Notes: generated by a model not told the origin, from the sequence alone. A DNA stretch of 64,000 nucleotides from Muraenolepis orangiensis (GCA_027704905.1 CM051015.1:17809727-17873726); one strand, 5' to 3'. Shown: positions 34,915 to 47,820, counted from the stretch's first letter. Numbers and translations are program-made.

Positions 34915-34935
34915 TATCATTCTCACATGCGGTTT
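34915..34935 (-). promoter_or_regulatory. Putative U2 PSE upstream of interrupted U2 (unit 1)
   Basis: Same 21-base block as at the intact U2 gene, at -61 to -41. The promoter of the disrupted gene is unchanged. Confidence 0.6.
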
Positions 34936-35051
34936 AAATCGTGTATAAAACAAACGAGATGTTACCTTTAAAACAAACAAGACGTTAATAATACCACTAA
35001 ATGTCAACAGTATATAGCTTTTACGTTACTTATATTGAGCCCCAACATATA

Positions 35052-35489
35052 TGTAATTCCCTCTCATGCAATGATGACAGCTATGCGTTCTTTATGATAC
35101 TGATAGGATTTATTCAAATCCGGACCGTGAGAACTGTGAAACACACACATGAAATACAATAAATCACAGATCAAGCAATAACAACATACATCTATATTAT
35201 TTCTACTTCGTCTCTTAGTGTCACATGTCTTTACAATATTGTTAACCAAAATTAACTTAACCTACAAAACACATTAAATCCTTCTGCAATAATAATAACA
35301 ATAAACTCACTTAGCAAACATTTCGTTAGCACTTTAGCTACCTGGCTTGAGCTTACACACAGCTAACAACCACAACACCAAACGTACCTTATTGGCTGCA
35401 TGCAATAAGAGAGGAAATTATGGAACTTCACTGACTGAACTGATCGACCGAACTGACTGACTGTAACGGAACTATCTCTTATATACAGA
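35052..35489 (-). mobile_element. BEL-type LTR, partial (unit 1)
   Basis: Homologous to the 584-bp LTR at 47937-48520. It starts after the ATATA target copy at 35047-35051. Only the first 438 bases (plus-strand order) remain before the Harbinger-like insert, and the rest is lost at the inversion junction. Confidence 0.75.
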
Positions 35490-36224
<735 letters not shown>

Positions 36225-37016
36225 TTAGTGTTACAGAGGCCACTGCCACATCAGGCCTGAAGTGGGGTCCTCCCAGAGCTCAGCAACGCGTCTCCCTTCT
36301 CCGCGGAGGAACGCGTCGAGTTAAAGAGGCCCTTTGTCTGCCTGAATGGGGGAATTATATCAATCAAAATGTCAGTCTGCATATCTTGCCGTCACACTGT
36401 GTCCAATGTAAGCATGCCTAATATCCTCTGTGACTTGGAAGCGATGCGTCAGGCGAGACAGTGTTACTTGCCGTATATTGAGATGAATGATAAACAGTAT
36501 AATACTCTAAGTTAACTGTATAGGCACCGCATTGCTTTAGTTTGCGCTAGGGTTCGCAGTTGCCTCCATGGGATGTACAAGGTTCACGCAGAGCTTGGTT
36601 TCGTTGAAGTTGGTGACCTAAACTGTCCACTAGATGGTGGTAGAGTGATGGCTTCCTAACATGTGCGTTATTCTTGCAACGATAACGGTTATTTGGCATT
36701 CATCATCAAACCTTTACCAAAACCGTGTACTCGGACAAACGTATCGTTATTTGGGATTTAGGTCGGAAATGAGTAAATAAAGTTAGTTCACCACCACACA
36801 CGCATTTAGCTTTTCTAACATTCTGGTTGGCGCTTGGCCGCCAACGTCATCACTAAGCGCTAAGTATGTCATGGATTGTATCACGGGTCCAAATAAAATA
36901 TATATTTTGGGGCTCAATATAAGTAACGTAAAAGCTATATACTGTTGACATTTAGTGGTATTATTAACGTCTTGTTTGTTTTAAAGGTAACGTCTCGTTT
37001 GTTTTATACACTATGT
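36225..37016 (+). other. U2 distal upstream flank (forward unit), start of fold-back
   Basis: From 36225 the sequence is the reverse complement of 53884-54651, so this is where a minus-strand unit is joined head to head with a plus-strand unit. It contains a decayed exon-like frame (around 36430-36660, stop codons present) whose better copy is at 54125-54349. The empty BEL integration site (AAAATATATATTTTGGGGCTC) lies near 36893-36913. Confidence 0.6.
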
Positions 37017-37037
37017 AAACCGCATGTGAGAATGATA
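37017..37037 (+). promoter_or_regulatory. Putative U2 PSE of the intact gene
   Basis: Block starting AAACCGCATG at -61 to -41 relative to U2 nucleotide 1. It is conserved in the three other U2 promoters and similar to the U5 block. Confidence 0.65.
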
Positions 37038-37077
37038 TCCCTGGCAATCGGGTCCTTAGCACAAACCCAATGTAGGT

Positions 37078-37267
37078 ATCGCTTCTCGGCCTTTTGGCTA
37101 AGATCAAGTGTAGTATCTGTTCTTATCAGTTTAATATCTGATACGTCCCCTACCCGGGGACCATATATTAAATTGATTTTTGGAACTGGGAGATGGAATA
37201 GGGGCTTGCTCCGTCCACTCCACGCATCGACCTGGTATTGCAGTACCTCCAGGAACGGTGCACCCCC
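37078..37267 (+). ncRNA. RNU2: U2 spliceosomal snRNA, intact
   Basis: The sequence runs from ATCGCTTCTCGGCCTTTTGG to GGTGCACCCCC with no interruption, about 190 nt as expected. It has the branch-site recognition GTAGTA (nt 33-38), the stem-loop IIa/IIb region, an Sm-site region and 3' stem-loops ending near CTCCAGGAACGG. U2 pairs with the intron branch site. A few stem positions differ from human in compensating fashion (CCCCTACCCGGGGAC). It is the only complete U2 gene seen in the window. A U2 gene here has the same target site that is occupied at every other U2 locus. Confidence 0.97.
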
Positions 37268-38019
37268 TAAACATGTGAAAGTTAATAACATTTTCTACAA
37301 CATGTAGTATATTTTAGTTTTAAACCATAAACTCGGTATCACCAATAAATCATGAGAAATTATATTTCTATTGAATAGCCCACGGCATGGGTCGGCAACA
37401 GGCGGCCCGCGGGTCATTCGCGGTCCGCCAACAATATTTGGCCTGGAAGATTATTTTAAAAATAAAAATATTATTTAGAGATTTTTTCATTATTATTTTT
37501 ATTTTACAATATCGGACCGACAGTCGCACATATAGGCTATAATGTCCGAACCGCGGGCCGACACAATTTGTTTGTCTTGTCTGATCGGTCCGGCCCATAA
37601 AACAGGTAGATCGGCCCATTGCAGGACCCCCCCCCCCCCCGTCAACGTTCGTCGCTGATCGCTCAGCACCCCCCCCCCAACGCTCATCGCGCAGTTTGAT
37701 CAATTGTGGTGGGCCGGTCCGGAGCACTCCGCGTTGCATCTCCTCAGTCACTCAGTTATGTCACGGTCACATGCAGGACCGAGTGTTGTTAATGAAATCA
37801 ATCGTCGATGTCGTCAAAAGAAAATGAACAAATATAAACGCGTAGGGCCTGACGTCCATATATGGACTCCCATGATACATAGCGAGTTAACTAATAAGTA
37901 CTGATAATCATTTGACGTGTAGATATAGTATCAATTGAATTGTTCAACATACGATTGTGAAGAGCTGAGTGTGTCGAGTTCAACTTTACGCCATCCACAA
38001 TACATATATTTCATCAATC
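37268..38019 (+). other. U2-U5 intergenic flank (third unit)
   Basis: Same flank as 2219-2972, with longer poly-C runs near 37627-37640 and 37670-37678. No gene beyond the possible U2 3' box right after the gene. Confidence 0.5.
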
Positions 38020-38040
38020 AAACCGTCACCAAGAGTGGTA
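38020..38040 (+). promoter_or_regulatory. Putative U5 PSE (third unit)
   Basis: Identical to the block at 2973-2993 and at the same -63 position. Confidence 0.6.
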
Positions 38041-38082
38041 AGCAGGGCAATCGCTTCCCATTCGCACGTATCATTCGGCAGT

Positions 38083-38198
38083 ACACTCTTGTTTCTCTTC
38101 AGATCGCATAAATCTTTCGCCTTTTACTAAAGATTTCCGTGGAGAGGAACATTATGAGTATCAACTAATTTTTTGATGCTCTGCCGCAAGGCGGGGCT
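38083..38198 (+). ncRNA. RNU5: U5 spliceosomal snRNA (third unit)
   Basis: Contains the loop I CGCCTTTTACTAAAG and an Sm site. It differs from the copy at 3036-3151 by one base just before the Sm site (ACTAATTTTTT against ACAAATTTTTT). It lies about 0.8 kb downstream of the intact U2 on the same strand. It is probably functional. Confidence 0.93.
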
Positions 38199-39694
38199 TT
38201 CTATTCATGTAAAAAAAAAAGCTTTCATTGTAAGATCCTTACGTCCTTTAAGCGGAGAACACTAATTAATGTTGCTCAAATTTCGCGATTCTGTATAAAG
38301 TGCATTGCGCACTCTTTATTCACCCCCGCAGTATGAATTATTCGTAACAGTAGAGGTAGAACTTCACAATACCTACTAATAGTGATACGCGGTGGACATC
38401 TACATCTACTATATATCTTTCTTTAATGTTTAAAGACCAGTACATGTACGTACACGCAAGTCTAAACCGGCCTTGTGCAAGGGCTACATGCACGAGCACT
38501 TCCGCGTGTTCACCGGATTTGTATGACGACCAAAACCCCATCAAGCAAGTTGGATAAAGGTTGTCAATTGTATGCGGCGTCATACATACACAACTAGGAA
38601 GGTAAGAAACCGATTGTTAACTGACTGACTAACGCTAACGACACTTATCTGTTGTTTGATTCAGTGTCCAATGACGGGCTGTCAGGGCAGGTGGTGAGAG
38701 CTTTGTGCTACAGGACAATGAGGAAGAGTGAGACACCACACAGTTTAAGTGGAGGCAGGAAGCTGTGTAACGTTGTTCATCCTTGTTCAGTGGAGCATTA
38801 TAGCTCAGTTTATTCCTAAAGACTCACCAACTTGAATGTTTGCTCCCTGCACATTGGTCAGATAGTTTGATCAAGTTAATAAGGATAAGGTGGGTGTTTG
38901 GGTGATCAGAAACATTCACATAAGGTAACACTGCTAATATACACCATCTAAGGCATAATAGTTATCAAGGAAGGTTATTCAAGTTAGTTTGAGTAGGGAG
39001 AGAATGTAAAGCTAAGCATTTAGGAGGGTAGGCATCGTCTTGGAGCATGGTTCAGGAACAATAACAATAAATGTTCTACTCATAATAACCTACATGCTCT
39101 TTTCCATGAAGCAGAGGGTATATTTCTAATTGTTTTCTCTTTCTTCTTAGATTCCGCTCTGTGATTCATGGCCAGTGGTGTTGACACAGCCGATGCTCCT
39201 GTGTGGCCGGCAGTGTTGTGTGCAATCACAGAGTGGCATTGCTGTTCCAAACAGGTGTGCAACGATTACACATGGATCCGCAAAGATCAATTAGAGAAAA
39301 AGCTGACCATTTATTGTTCTATATATACATGCCAAGATACCCGTCTTTGATAAATGAACATGAGCAAAACCCAGGTTCTTTGATGAAAGATTGGAATGAC
39401 AAAATGTTATAAAATATTTTATTACAGTTCCTTTTTCAATCATGTTTTTTTTGCCAATATGCTAATAGTTCAATATGATATATGTACAATATGTTACAAT
39501 GTTCATTTTTACAAATCTATACAAATTATTTTACGTTCAACAACAGTTTGCTTTGAAATCGCTTTACAAAAAGACACATCATGTCAGTCATTAATTAAAT
39601 ACAAAGTAAATACAATCATACACGGTCACCCAAATAATGTTAGCTGTAACAACTAAGCCAATGTCTCATCTCGTATGACACAGGCTGCAGCGGT
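38199..39694. other. U5 downstream flank (third unit), no gene recognised
   Basis: Repeat of 3152-4617 with small indels (for example an extra segment near 38440-38470). Confidence 0.5.
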
Positions 39695-39799
39695 CACGCA
39701 GTAGGCACATTCACTTTGTTTTATTAAGACTTACGATATGATTCTTTAATAAAGAATCATATCGTAAGTCTTAATAAAACAAAGAGTGCCTACTGCGTG
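39695..39799. repeat. Near-perfect hairpin palindrome (third unit)
   Basis: Third copy of the hairpin with the 34-base core arms. Confidence 0.85.
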
Positions 39800-40483
39800 C
39801 CTACAGAGCTGCCAAGTCTCACTCTTTAAGAGTGAGAGTCACGCACTTAACCTCTTCACACGCCTCACGCCACACTTGCCATTTCACACGCTTTTTTCCC
39901 CCTCTCACTACTTTATAATTATTTTTTTATTTAATTATATATTTCCATAACTTGTTGCTTGAGGCTTGCCGTAGTTCGAGTCCCTATTCTGCCCCCGATT
40001 GGCTGACCGAGATATGTGATAACCAATCATCAGCCCTCGAGGCTAAATCTAACCAACCCAACGAATGGCACCACGTATACGTCTGTCAGCACATGACTGA
40101 AATGTTTACAAACACATTATTTTTACAAATATTTTGATTTTGATTAAGTCAACGGTGGGTCTGACTACGTGAGACTTAACGTTACACAGGCTGCTGGTGA
40201 GCAGTGTGGCAGGTTGCTGTGGTGGGTTTAACAACAAACAACCGTGACTAATAGCAGTGTTAGTTAAATCATCACGTATTTGCGTGTGTGAGCTAATGGA
40301 TACTTACTATGAGCTATGGGAATTTACAGTACTGTACCTGTGCTGTTTGCATTTCTGTCTCATAAAATATTCAATCAATCAAACAGTAACATGTAGCTAT
40401 CTTTTGAGACTGGATCATTCATTCCTTAACTGTATACTTCGATTTCTGTCTGATGTTGGTCTGTTAGTTTGAAAGTCTGAAAG

Positions 40484-41572
40484 ATGTCAGGTAAGAAGAA
40501 GAAGCAGCAGAGGGATCTGCTGCCATTCTGGGCCGTGGAGGGTCAACCACCCCCTGCCAAACTTGCCAGGTCAGAGGAAACAGTGGAGGAGGCTTTGGAT
40601 CTCTCAGTGAATGACAGAGCGGAGGAAAATCAGAGTCCAGAGGGCACAGAGAATGAGACTGCAGAGGACACAGAGGATGACGATGTAGAAGAGATTGAGG
40701 CTCCAGAGGACACGGAGGATGAGACCGAAGAGCCAGCAGAGGAAACGGTGGAGATGAGAGTAGAAACAGGGAAAAAGCAGAGGGCTAAGAGTGGAGCAGC
40801 CACCTACAGGTGCACTTTTAAAAGGGAGTGGACAGCAGAATGGCCATTCATCACTCTAGGCACCACCACCTCCTACTATTGGTGCTCTATATGCAGACAT
40901 GAGAACAGCTGTGCCCATCAAGGAAAGGCAGATGTCATCAGGCATATAAAAAGCAAAGGGCATCGTGCCAAAGAACAGGCAATACAGTCAACAACCACGA
41001 TTACACCTTATTATGCCCCAGTCTCTGTTGGTGGCATGACAAGATGCCAAGGTATATATTATGAACAGTGGCAGTAGCTGAATTGCACTGGTAGGTTATA
41101 TCAGCATAAATAATAGTAAATGAAACAAACTGTCACAAATGCCTTGTCTAAGATGTACATTTGGACTGTTTTTATTTATGTTTATTGTTGTATGTAATTG
41201 TGTTTTTCGAGGGACCTTGAGTCGGCAATACATGCATTTATTCAATCCAAAAACACTTTTTCAGTTTTATGGAATGTTTTTACATGATTTGCTCTTTGAT
41301 TACCCCCTTTCTGTTGCAGACAATGAGAGCTGAGGTAAAGGTGGCAGTGTCAATGGTCCAACACAATGTGCCATTTGCAGTAGCACATCACTTCAGCCCA
41401 TTGCTAAAAGAATGCTTCAAAGATTCCCCGACTGCACAGAACTACAAGTGTGCCCGCACAAAAACAATGTGCATAATAAATTAAGCAGTGGCCCCACATT
41501 TTAGAAAGGAACTGGTCATGAAGATGAGGACCAATCCTTTCACATTGATCACAGATGGATAAAATGATACAG
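40484..41572 (+). pseudogene. hAT BED-finger transposase fragment (third unit)
   Basis: Exon 1 encodes the same BED finger. It keeps the exon end (TPYYAPVSVGG) and a plausible donor that the other two copies lost through a substitution of about 70 bases. Exon 2 (41320-41572) has the shared frameshift and an extra nonsense change (GGATAA instead of GGATCA). Confidence 0.75.
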
Positions 41573-42234
41573 GTCATTACACTTTCCAGCACCCATTTTA
41601 GATATATTATTAATCACAGAACACACACACATACAGACAATTTCAGTCTGATGTGTACCCTAATCTGACATATATGTACCATATCGTTGCAGGAAGAGAG
41701 AAGATGAACCCACTCACTGTGCGGCAGTGGTGAAGCGTCAGGGCCTTCAAGGTATTCAGAGAAGACCCTGGAACTCTCAGATTAAACCAAAAACTCGAAT
41801 TAATTGTATTAATAAAATGTAATACAATTTAATAACATTTAATAAAATTTAAATAAAATGAATAAATGAGAATCGTATCTGTGTTATATTACAGTGTTAC
41901 GTTGATTTGTTTGTCTTTCTCGGTCCATGCACGACGCATTTGAGTGGTTTTGTGTTGGAAAAACAATGCAACCAATCAGATATTTTTCTGGGTTGCTGGG
42001 AAGAATATCCTTCAACAAAAGTATTCCCGCTGCATTGGCCCTTAGACTGAATGAGAGCGTACGTTTGGATTGACAATTTGATCAACCAATCATATCGTGA
42101 TTTGTAGCCAGTGGGCGTATTCTTTTAAATTTCCCCGCAGCTCAATACGGAGCTCGAAGGTGCAAGGTGGTGGCTGGCGCGAGAGTGGATCTAGCGTAGT
42201 GTTACGTTTTCTACGTTGTTTTTTTTACGTCAAA

Positions 42235-42471
42235 ATGGCAACAGGTGAAGATGATGTCGTTGCGGATTTATTGTCTGAACCATTTTCAAGACGACCATTT
42301 AATGTTAAGATGGACATTATTAAAAAAGGCCGTCCAACACCTGACAATCTGGAGCTGACTCAAGTCGTTAAAGCAGGCTATGTTCGCCATTTTCAGAGTA
42401 GCAACTGGGAACGAGTGTTGTTGTTTGGGACCGACAAGAGAGCAGGGAATTGGAACTTATTTTGGATCTGA
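42235..42471 (+). pseudogene. Second hAT-like transposase fragment (third unit)
   Basis: Third copy of the frame at 7196-7432, with the same protein. Confidence 0.55.
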
Positions 42472-42731
42472 AAAGCGATCATCTTTATGACCTGATGGTG
42501 GTCGAACAATTCATCCAGAAGGACAGGAGAATGGATTTGGTCTTTAAGTGAACATCATTGGTGAGTGACACTCATTTGTCTTTGCTGGTTTTGTCTCAGT
42601 GTTGCGTCTCGTTGAGCTGGTTGTTGCATTTTGTTTCCACACACTTGTTGACTGATTAGTTAATGGCTGACTTGGGTTTGTTAAGCATTGTGCATTTGAA
42701 TTGAGAGTTTGGACTTGATCTTTCTTTGCAT

Positions 42732-42949
42732 CGCTTAACGTGAAAAGACTTGACGTAACTAAGAGTTCCAAAACCGCGACCAATAATCACCTAATTGGCA
42801 TATGTCATTAGCACTTTCACCTTTTCACTTTCATTTTGACAGGTGAAAGTGCTAATGACAAGACATATGCCAGAGACATTTGGTGATTATTGATCGCTAT
42901 TTTGGAACTTAAAGTTCCAAAGTTACGTTAAGCCTTTTCACGTGAAGCG
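42732..42949. mobile_element. Foldback MITE (third unit)
   Basis: Third copy of 7696-7913. Confidence 0.75.
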
Positions 42950-43177
42950 TGTTAGACTGTCCCTTTCACCGATAGCCTGTGTGTGGTGGTCTGTGGTGGT
43001 CTGTTACTTCACTACATGGACACTGCTTTACAACTATGGTACACTTGGAAATTGGCTGCGACAATCTGATCTGCCTAAATGATATAAGGCATAAAGTGAC
43101 TCCTCCGTGACGTCCGTCTGACTAGAACAACTGAATTTTCGAATGGTGGTGGTGATGGTGGGGGTGGTGGTCTACAG

Positions 43178-43485
43178 CAGGGGTTCCCAAAGTGGGGGTC
43201 GCGGGACCCCGAGGGGGGGGGGGGGTCGCGAGATGATTTCAGAATCCTCTTGATGTGACCATGAGGTTTTTATTGTTAATAATAACGTGTGCATAGATAT
43301 TTTTATATATGTATGACGAATAAAGGAATTTTGATTCCGACAGATTCACGACAGTATCATTTGCAGCTGAAAAAAAAGCCCCACACAATTTTCAATATCA
43401 CGATCCAGTCCCTCCGGTGATAGTGGGGGGGGGGGGGGGGTCTGTTATGTTGGGGGTCGCGGGCTGAAAAGTTGGGGAACCCCTG
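43178..43485. mobile_element. hAT MITE (third unit)
   Basis: Same ends and the same GTCTACAG duplication. It is about 30 bases shorter than the other copies because it has only one of the two ACCCCGAG-plus-G-run repeats. Confidence 0.88.
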
Positions 43486-43526
43486 GTCTACAGAAGGTCC
43501 AGTTGTGATAGACACGCTTCGCCACT

Positions 43527-43529
<3 letters not shown>

Positions 43530-43614
<85 letters not shown>
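43530..43614. repeat. (TA)n microsatellite
   Basis: About 42 TA units. Confidence 0.97.
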
Positions 43615-43617
<3 letters not shown>

Positions 43618-44336
43618 GTAAGTGAGTATTTAACAGGTAGTGATCAGTTATTGAAAGCAGGATAAATATGTATAAATGTAAACGTATATACAAGTGAGCA
43701 TATATAAATGTATGGCATATATATATGTATATACAGGGGTAGGAGCAGTTCTATCAACAGATTTAAATATATATGGCAGGTACAGTAAACAGGTATCTTA
43801 GTAATAAATATGTAAACTATAGAGAGGTAGGTAGTTGTGATACAGTTTTTTTACAGTTAGTCAAAGACATTGGTTGGCTGATCTTTGACTTCTCTGGTCA
43901 TTAGTTGTTCACCAAGCGGACCATCCGCTGAGGTGTCACCATAAAGCTTACCATTCTCCATTTAAAAAAATGATATATATATATTTTTTAATTATAATTA
44001 TATATATATAATTATAAAAATATATTTATATAATTATTAATTATAAAAATATAATTAATAATTATATTTTAACGTGAAGTTATAGCCTACCGTCACCTGT
44101 TGTGTCGTGTCGTGTCGTCTGCTACGTGCTTTTACGTGATCGACGTAAACCAGTTGACGTCAACGTCGTTGTCGTGGTAACTGTACACATTGCCTACTGG
44201 AGTAACCGGTGCCAATTCATCCAAGTCTCTTTCCTGTTGAACTACAGTACAGGTTCGAACCGTTTCAAACTTAAAAAAGTTAATGTGTATTTTTATACAC
44301 TAAGTATAAAACTAAAACACTATCTGTGATACTGTA
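43615..44336. other. AT-rich region, no gene; empty Tigger site
   Basis: Contains the uninterrupted site GGCATATATATATG (about 43714) where the left arm carries the family-1 Tigger, and the AT-rich block at 43970-44070. Confidence 0.6.
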
Positions 44337-44339
44337 TGC

Positions 44340-44687
44340 ATTGTAAGGGCCATGCGAGTTGAGGCGACCAACAGGCGTTGCCAGGGATACGACCCCCTGG
44401 GGGGTTTGAGCTTGTCAACTTGTGACGTCACAACGAAGACACCGTGACCAACCAGAGTAGTGGATACTGGTTGTACCTCTCAGACCACTATATAAATGTG
44501 TGGTAAAGGAGCGCGTCGCCAGTCTGTGGATTGGCATCAGGCAGGCTTCATCCTGCTGCAGTATAGATGTTTTCATTTGATGCTTTTGTTCAATAAAGAT
44601 ATTGAACTTAGTATCCGGACCTCTCTTAAAGATTCTTATTTCCACCCGAGTAGAAATTATACTACATTAACATTCACAACTTCCATC
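44340..44687 (+). repeat. LTR-like repeat (third unit)
   Basis: Third copy of 10793-11140. Confidence 0.35.
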
Positions 44688-44955
44688 TGAATATGTCCGA
44701 GGCGGGACACCTCGGGGTGAGTAAAGACGGTTCATGGCTGGTGAATTAATCCGGTTTCCAAGTTGGCAAACAATAGAACAATATCTAACCGACGTGCAAA
44801 CAGTCAAAGTGATAAGAGGGTGTGCTACAAGGAAGGATCCGGCTAGTAAAGTATATAATTAATATATAGAATATCTATTTATATATATAAAAAAAAACTG
44901 TAATCACCTACCTCTCTATAGTTTACATATGTATTACTAAGATACCTGTTCACTG

Positions 44956-45955
44956 NNNNNNNNNNNNNNNNNNNNNNNNNNNNNNNNNNNNNNNNNNNNN
45001 NNNNNNNNNNNNNNNNNNNNNNNNNNNNNNNNNNNNNNNNNNNNNNNNNNNNNNNNNNNNNNNNNNNNNNNNNNNNNNNNNNNNNNNNNNNNNNNNNNNN
45101 NNNNNNNNNNNNNNNNNNNNNNNNNNNNNNNNNNNNNNNNNNNNNNNNNNNNNNNNNNNNNNNNNNNNNNNNNNNNNNNNNNNNNNNNNNNNNNNNNNNN
45201 NNNNNNNNNNNNNNNNNNNNNNNNNNNNNNNNNNNNNNNNNNNNNNNNNNNNNNNNNNNNNNNNNNNNNNNNNNNNNNNNNNNNNNNNNNNNNNNNNNNN
45301 NNNNNNNNNNNNNNNNNNNNNNNNNNNNNNNNNNNNNNNNNNNNNNNNNNNNNNNNNNNNNNNNNNNNNNNNNNNNNNNNNNNNNNNNNNNNNNNNNNNN
45401 NNNNNNNNNNNNNNNNNNNNNNNNNNNNNNNNNNNNNNNNNNNNNNNNNNNNNNNNNNNNNNNNNNNNNNNNNNNNNNNNNNNNNNNNNNNNNNNNNNNN
45501 NNNNNNNNNNNNNNNNNNNNNNNNNNNNNNNNNNNNNNNNNNNNNNNNNNNNNNNNNNNNNNNNNNNNNNNNNNNNNNNNNNNNNNNNNNNNNNNNNNNN
45601 NNNNNNNNNNNNNNNNNNNNNNNNNNNNNNNNNNNNNNNNNNNNNNNNNNNNNNNNNNNNNNNNNNNNNNNNNNNNNNNNNNNNNNNNNNNNNNNNNNNN
45701 NNNNNNNNNNNNNNNNNNNNNNNNNNNNNNNNNNNNNNNNNNNNNNNNNNNNNNNNNNNNNNNNNNNNNNNNNNNNNNNNNNNNNNNNNNNNNNNNNNNN
45801 NNNNNNNNNNNNNNNNNNNNNNNNNNNNNNNNNNNNNNNNNNNNNNNNNNNNNNNNNNNNNNNNNNNNNNNNNNNNNNNNNNNNNNNNNNNNNNNNNNNN
45901 NNNNNNNNNNNNNNNNNNNNNNNNNNNNNNNNNNNNNNNNNNNNNNNNNNNNNNN
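44956..45955. other. Assembly gap (1000 N)
   Basis: Exactly 1000 unknown bases. The left side ends inside the transposon tail that follows U2/U5; the right side begins at the Keno 5' end just before a target duplication. The round length suggests a scaffold placeholder, so the true distance is unknown. Frames spanning it are meaningless. Confidence 0.99.
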
Positions 45956-45974
45956 CACACCTGATAAGAACAGA

Positions 45975-47707
45975 TTTTTTTTTTTTTTTGCCTCTTTGTA
46001 AAAAGGGATTTAATGGCACTAACAAAGTGGCCAAAAGACATTTAAATATCAAAGCAGAGGAATAACGTTGGTACACAGTGGAGCAGCAGAGCTCCACATA
46101 TTGAAACAACTCAAACCAAAGAGGATCTGCTTTCTCACTGTTCTTTCGTCCACAAAGTAACCAGAACCAGAAAGAGATGAATATGGGGACAGCGAAGCAG
46201 ACGGTCGTTCAGGAGACCAGTCGCTACACGGTTCAAAAGGACTCGGACGTGTGAACAGAACGGATCTTAACTGCTCCGGGGCTCCAAGCACTGGAGAAGT
46301 CAGTGAACTTGTTTCTGAAAGTAAGCCAGATAATGTCACACTGCCAGCCGGACGCCGGCCGCCTCACGCCAGAGTCTTTTCAGACCTCCGAGATCGGACG
46401 CATAAATAAATAAAGTTTGATTTGAAGACGAACCGGTCATTCCGACCGCTCACCGGACAGGAAGGACGACGTCATCATCACCACAGTGTGACGTCATCAG
46501 AGCGTCACAGTTAAAGTGGTGTCAGTCACTCTTCTCTGATTGGTCGAGGATTCAAATAGTTCTTTTTTAATTTTTTTTATGTTACACGCGGTTGAGTTTG
46601 GTCACGATGAGCACGCGCACCGATTGGTCGAAGGCCGAGCACACGCACAGCCCCTTCTTGTCGGGGCTCCAGTCCAGGCTGGCGATGGGCTGGGTGGACA
46701 GAGTGACGTTCTGCAGCAGGTTGACCGTGCCGGCCACGCCCATGGACACGCCCTCGGAGTCCTCCTTGCTCCTCTGGGCCGGGTAGTCGTACTTCCAGAG
46801 GTGCAGGTTCCCGGCCCCTCCGGTGGTCATGAACACGTCTCTGTTCTGAGGCAGATGTCTGACCTGCCAGATGGTGGACTTCTGGCCCTTCTCAGAGACG
46901 GAGGTGAACCCTTTGGTGGGGTGCTGCGTCCTCATGTCGAACACGTGGAATGTGCCCTCCAGGGAGGTGGCCACCAGCTTGTTCATGTTGATGTCCTTCC
47001 TGTCAAACTCCACGCAGCACACCCCGTTCTTGATGTTGGTCTCCCAGCGGACGGACATGTTGCGCAGGTCAAACAGCTTGATGTCCCCGTTGTCGTAGCC
47101 GGCGCACACGCAGCGGTCCTGCGCGTTGAAGGCGTGGCCGAAGGCGACAGTCCAGCAGTCTCTCTTGGCCTCGCCCTCCCCCGGCTCCATGTTGGCCACG
47201 GGGGCGTCCTTCTGACGGGGGTCCCACACCTTCACCGTCCCGTCTCGGCTCCCGGTGGCGATCTCAGGGGCCCCGTCCCCGACGCCCAGACCCCCCACCC
47301 CGTCCAGGCTGTTGATGATCTCCTTGTGGGCCTTCACCGAGTACAGAGGGGCCTCCCCCGCCTCCAGGTCCCATATGTTTAGATTCCCGCCGAAGTCGCC
47401 GGTGGCTATGTGTCTCTGTTGAAGAGACGTAGCTCCAAACGTCCCACACTTTAAAGGCTTGGCATTCTCTATCTCTTTGACCAGCCGGAGCTCCCCTCGA
47501 GCCACCTCGTAGATCTGCATCACCCCCGTGCCGCGCGCCAGGTTGCCCAAGCACACGAACTTCGCGCTGCACGGAATCCATTTGCTGTCGAATATAGTGT
47601 AGTTGAGGCTCTTCTGGATGTGGGAGATGATCTGGGGCTTCTCGAAGGGCGTGGACATCTTGAAATGTCCGACTTTAAAAACAAACGACGACGATGGAGT
47701 CAGTCAG
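45975..47707 (-). mobile_element. dnaaf10: DNAAF10 processed retrocopy 2 inserted in U2
   Basis: Same structure as retrocopy 1: A15 tail at 45975-45989, 3' UTR, coding frame and 5' UTR, between target copies 45961-45974 and 47708-47721. The five known bases beyond the distal target copy (CACAC) match the Keno 5' end, so Keno was probably adjacent here too, now inside the gap. Confidence 0.93.
46582..47658 (-). CDS. dnaaf10: DNAAF10 (WDR92) intronless copy 2
   Basis: A 358-residue frame identical in sequence to copy 1. The WD repeats and the conserved C-terminus SAFDQSVRVLIVTKL are intact. The U2 5' fragment and promoter lie immediately upstream. Identity of the copies means very recent duplication, gene conversion or assembly duplication. 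Confidence 0.93.
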   Translation of the reverse strand: MSTPFEKPQIISHIQKSLNYTIFDSKWIPCSAKFVCLGNLARGTGVMQIYEVARGELRLVKEIENAKPLKCGTFGATSLQQRHIATGDFGGNLNIWDLEAGEAPLYSVKAHKEIINSLDGVGGLGVGDGAPEIATGSRDGTVKVWDPRQKDAPVANMEPGEGEAKRDCWTVAFGHAFNAQDRCVCAGYDNGDIKLFDLRNMSVRWETNIKNGVCCVEFDRKDINMNKLVATSLEGTFHVFDMRTQHPTKGFTSVSEKGQKSTIWQVRHLPQNRDVFMTTGGAGNLHLWKYDYPAQRSKEDSEGVSMGVAGTVNLLQNVTLSTQPIASLDWSPDKKGLCVCSAFDQSVRVLIVTKLNRV

Positions 47708-47759
47708 CTGATAAGAACAGATACTACACTTGATCTTAGCCAAAAGGCCGAGAAGCGAT
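47708..47759 (-). pseudogene. RNU2: U2 snRNA gene, first 52 nt (unit 2)
   Basis: Same truncated U2 5' part as 34823-34874. Confidence 0.95.
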
Positions 47760-47799
47760 ACCTACATTGGGTTTGTGCTAAGGACCCGATTGCCAGGGA

Positions 47800-47820
47800 T
47801 ATCATTCTCACATGCGGTTT
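47800..47820 (-). promoter_or_regulatory. Putative U2 PSE (unit 2)
   Basis: Unchanged copy of the -61 to -41 block. Confidence 0.6.

Noticed and set aside
44879..46109. Frames of 359-390 residues across 44.9-46.1 kb
   Set aside because: They consist mostly of the N gap.
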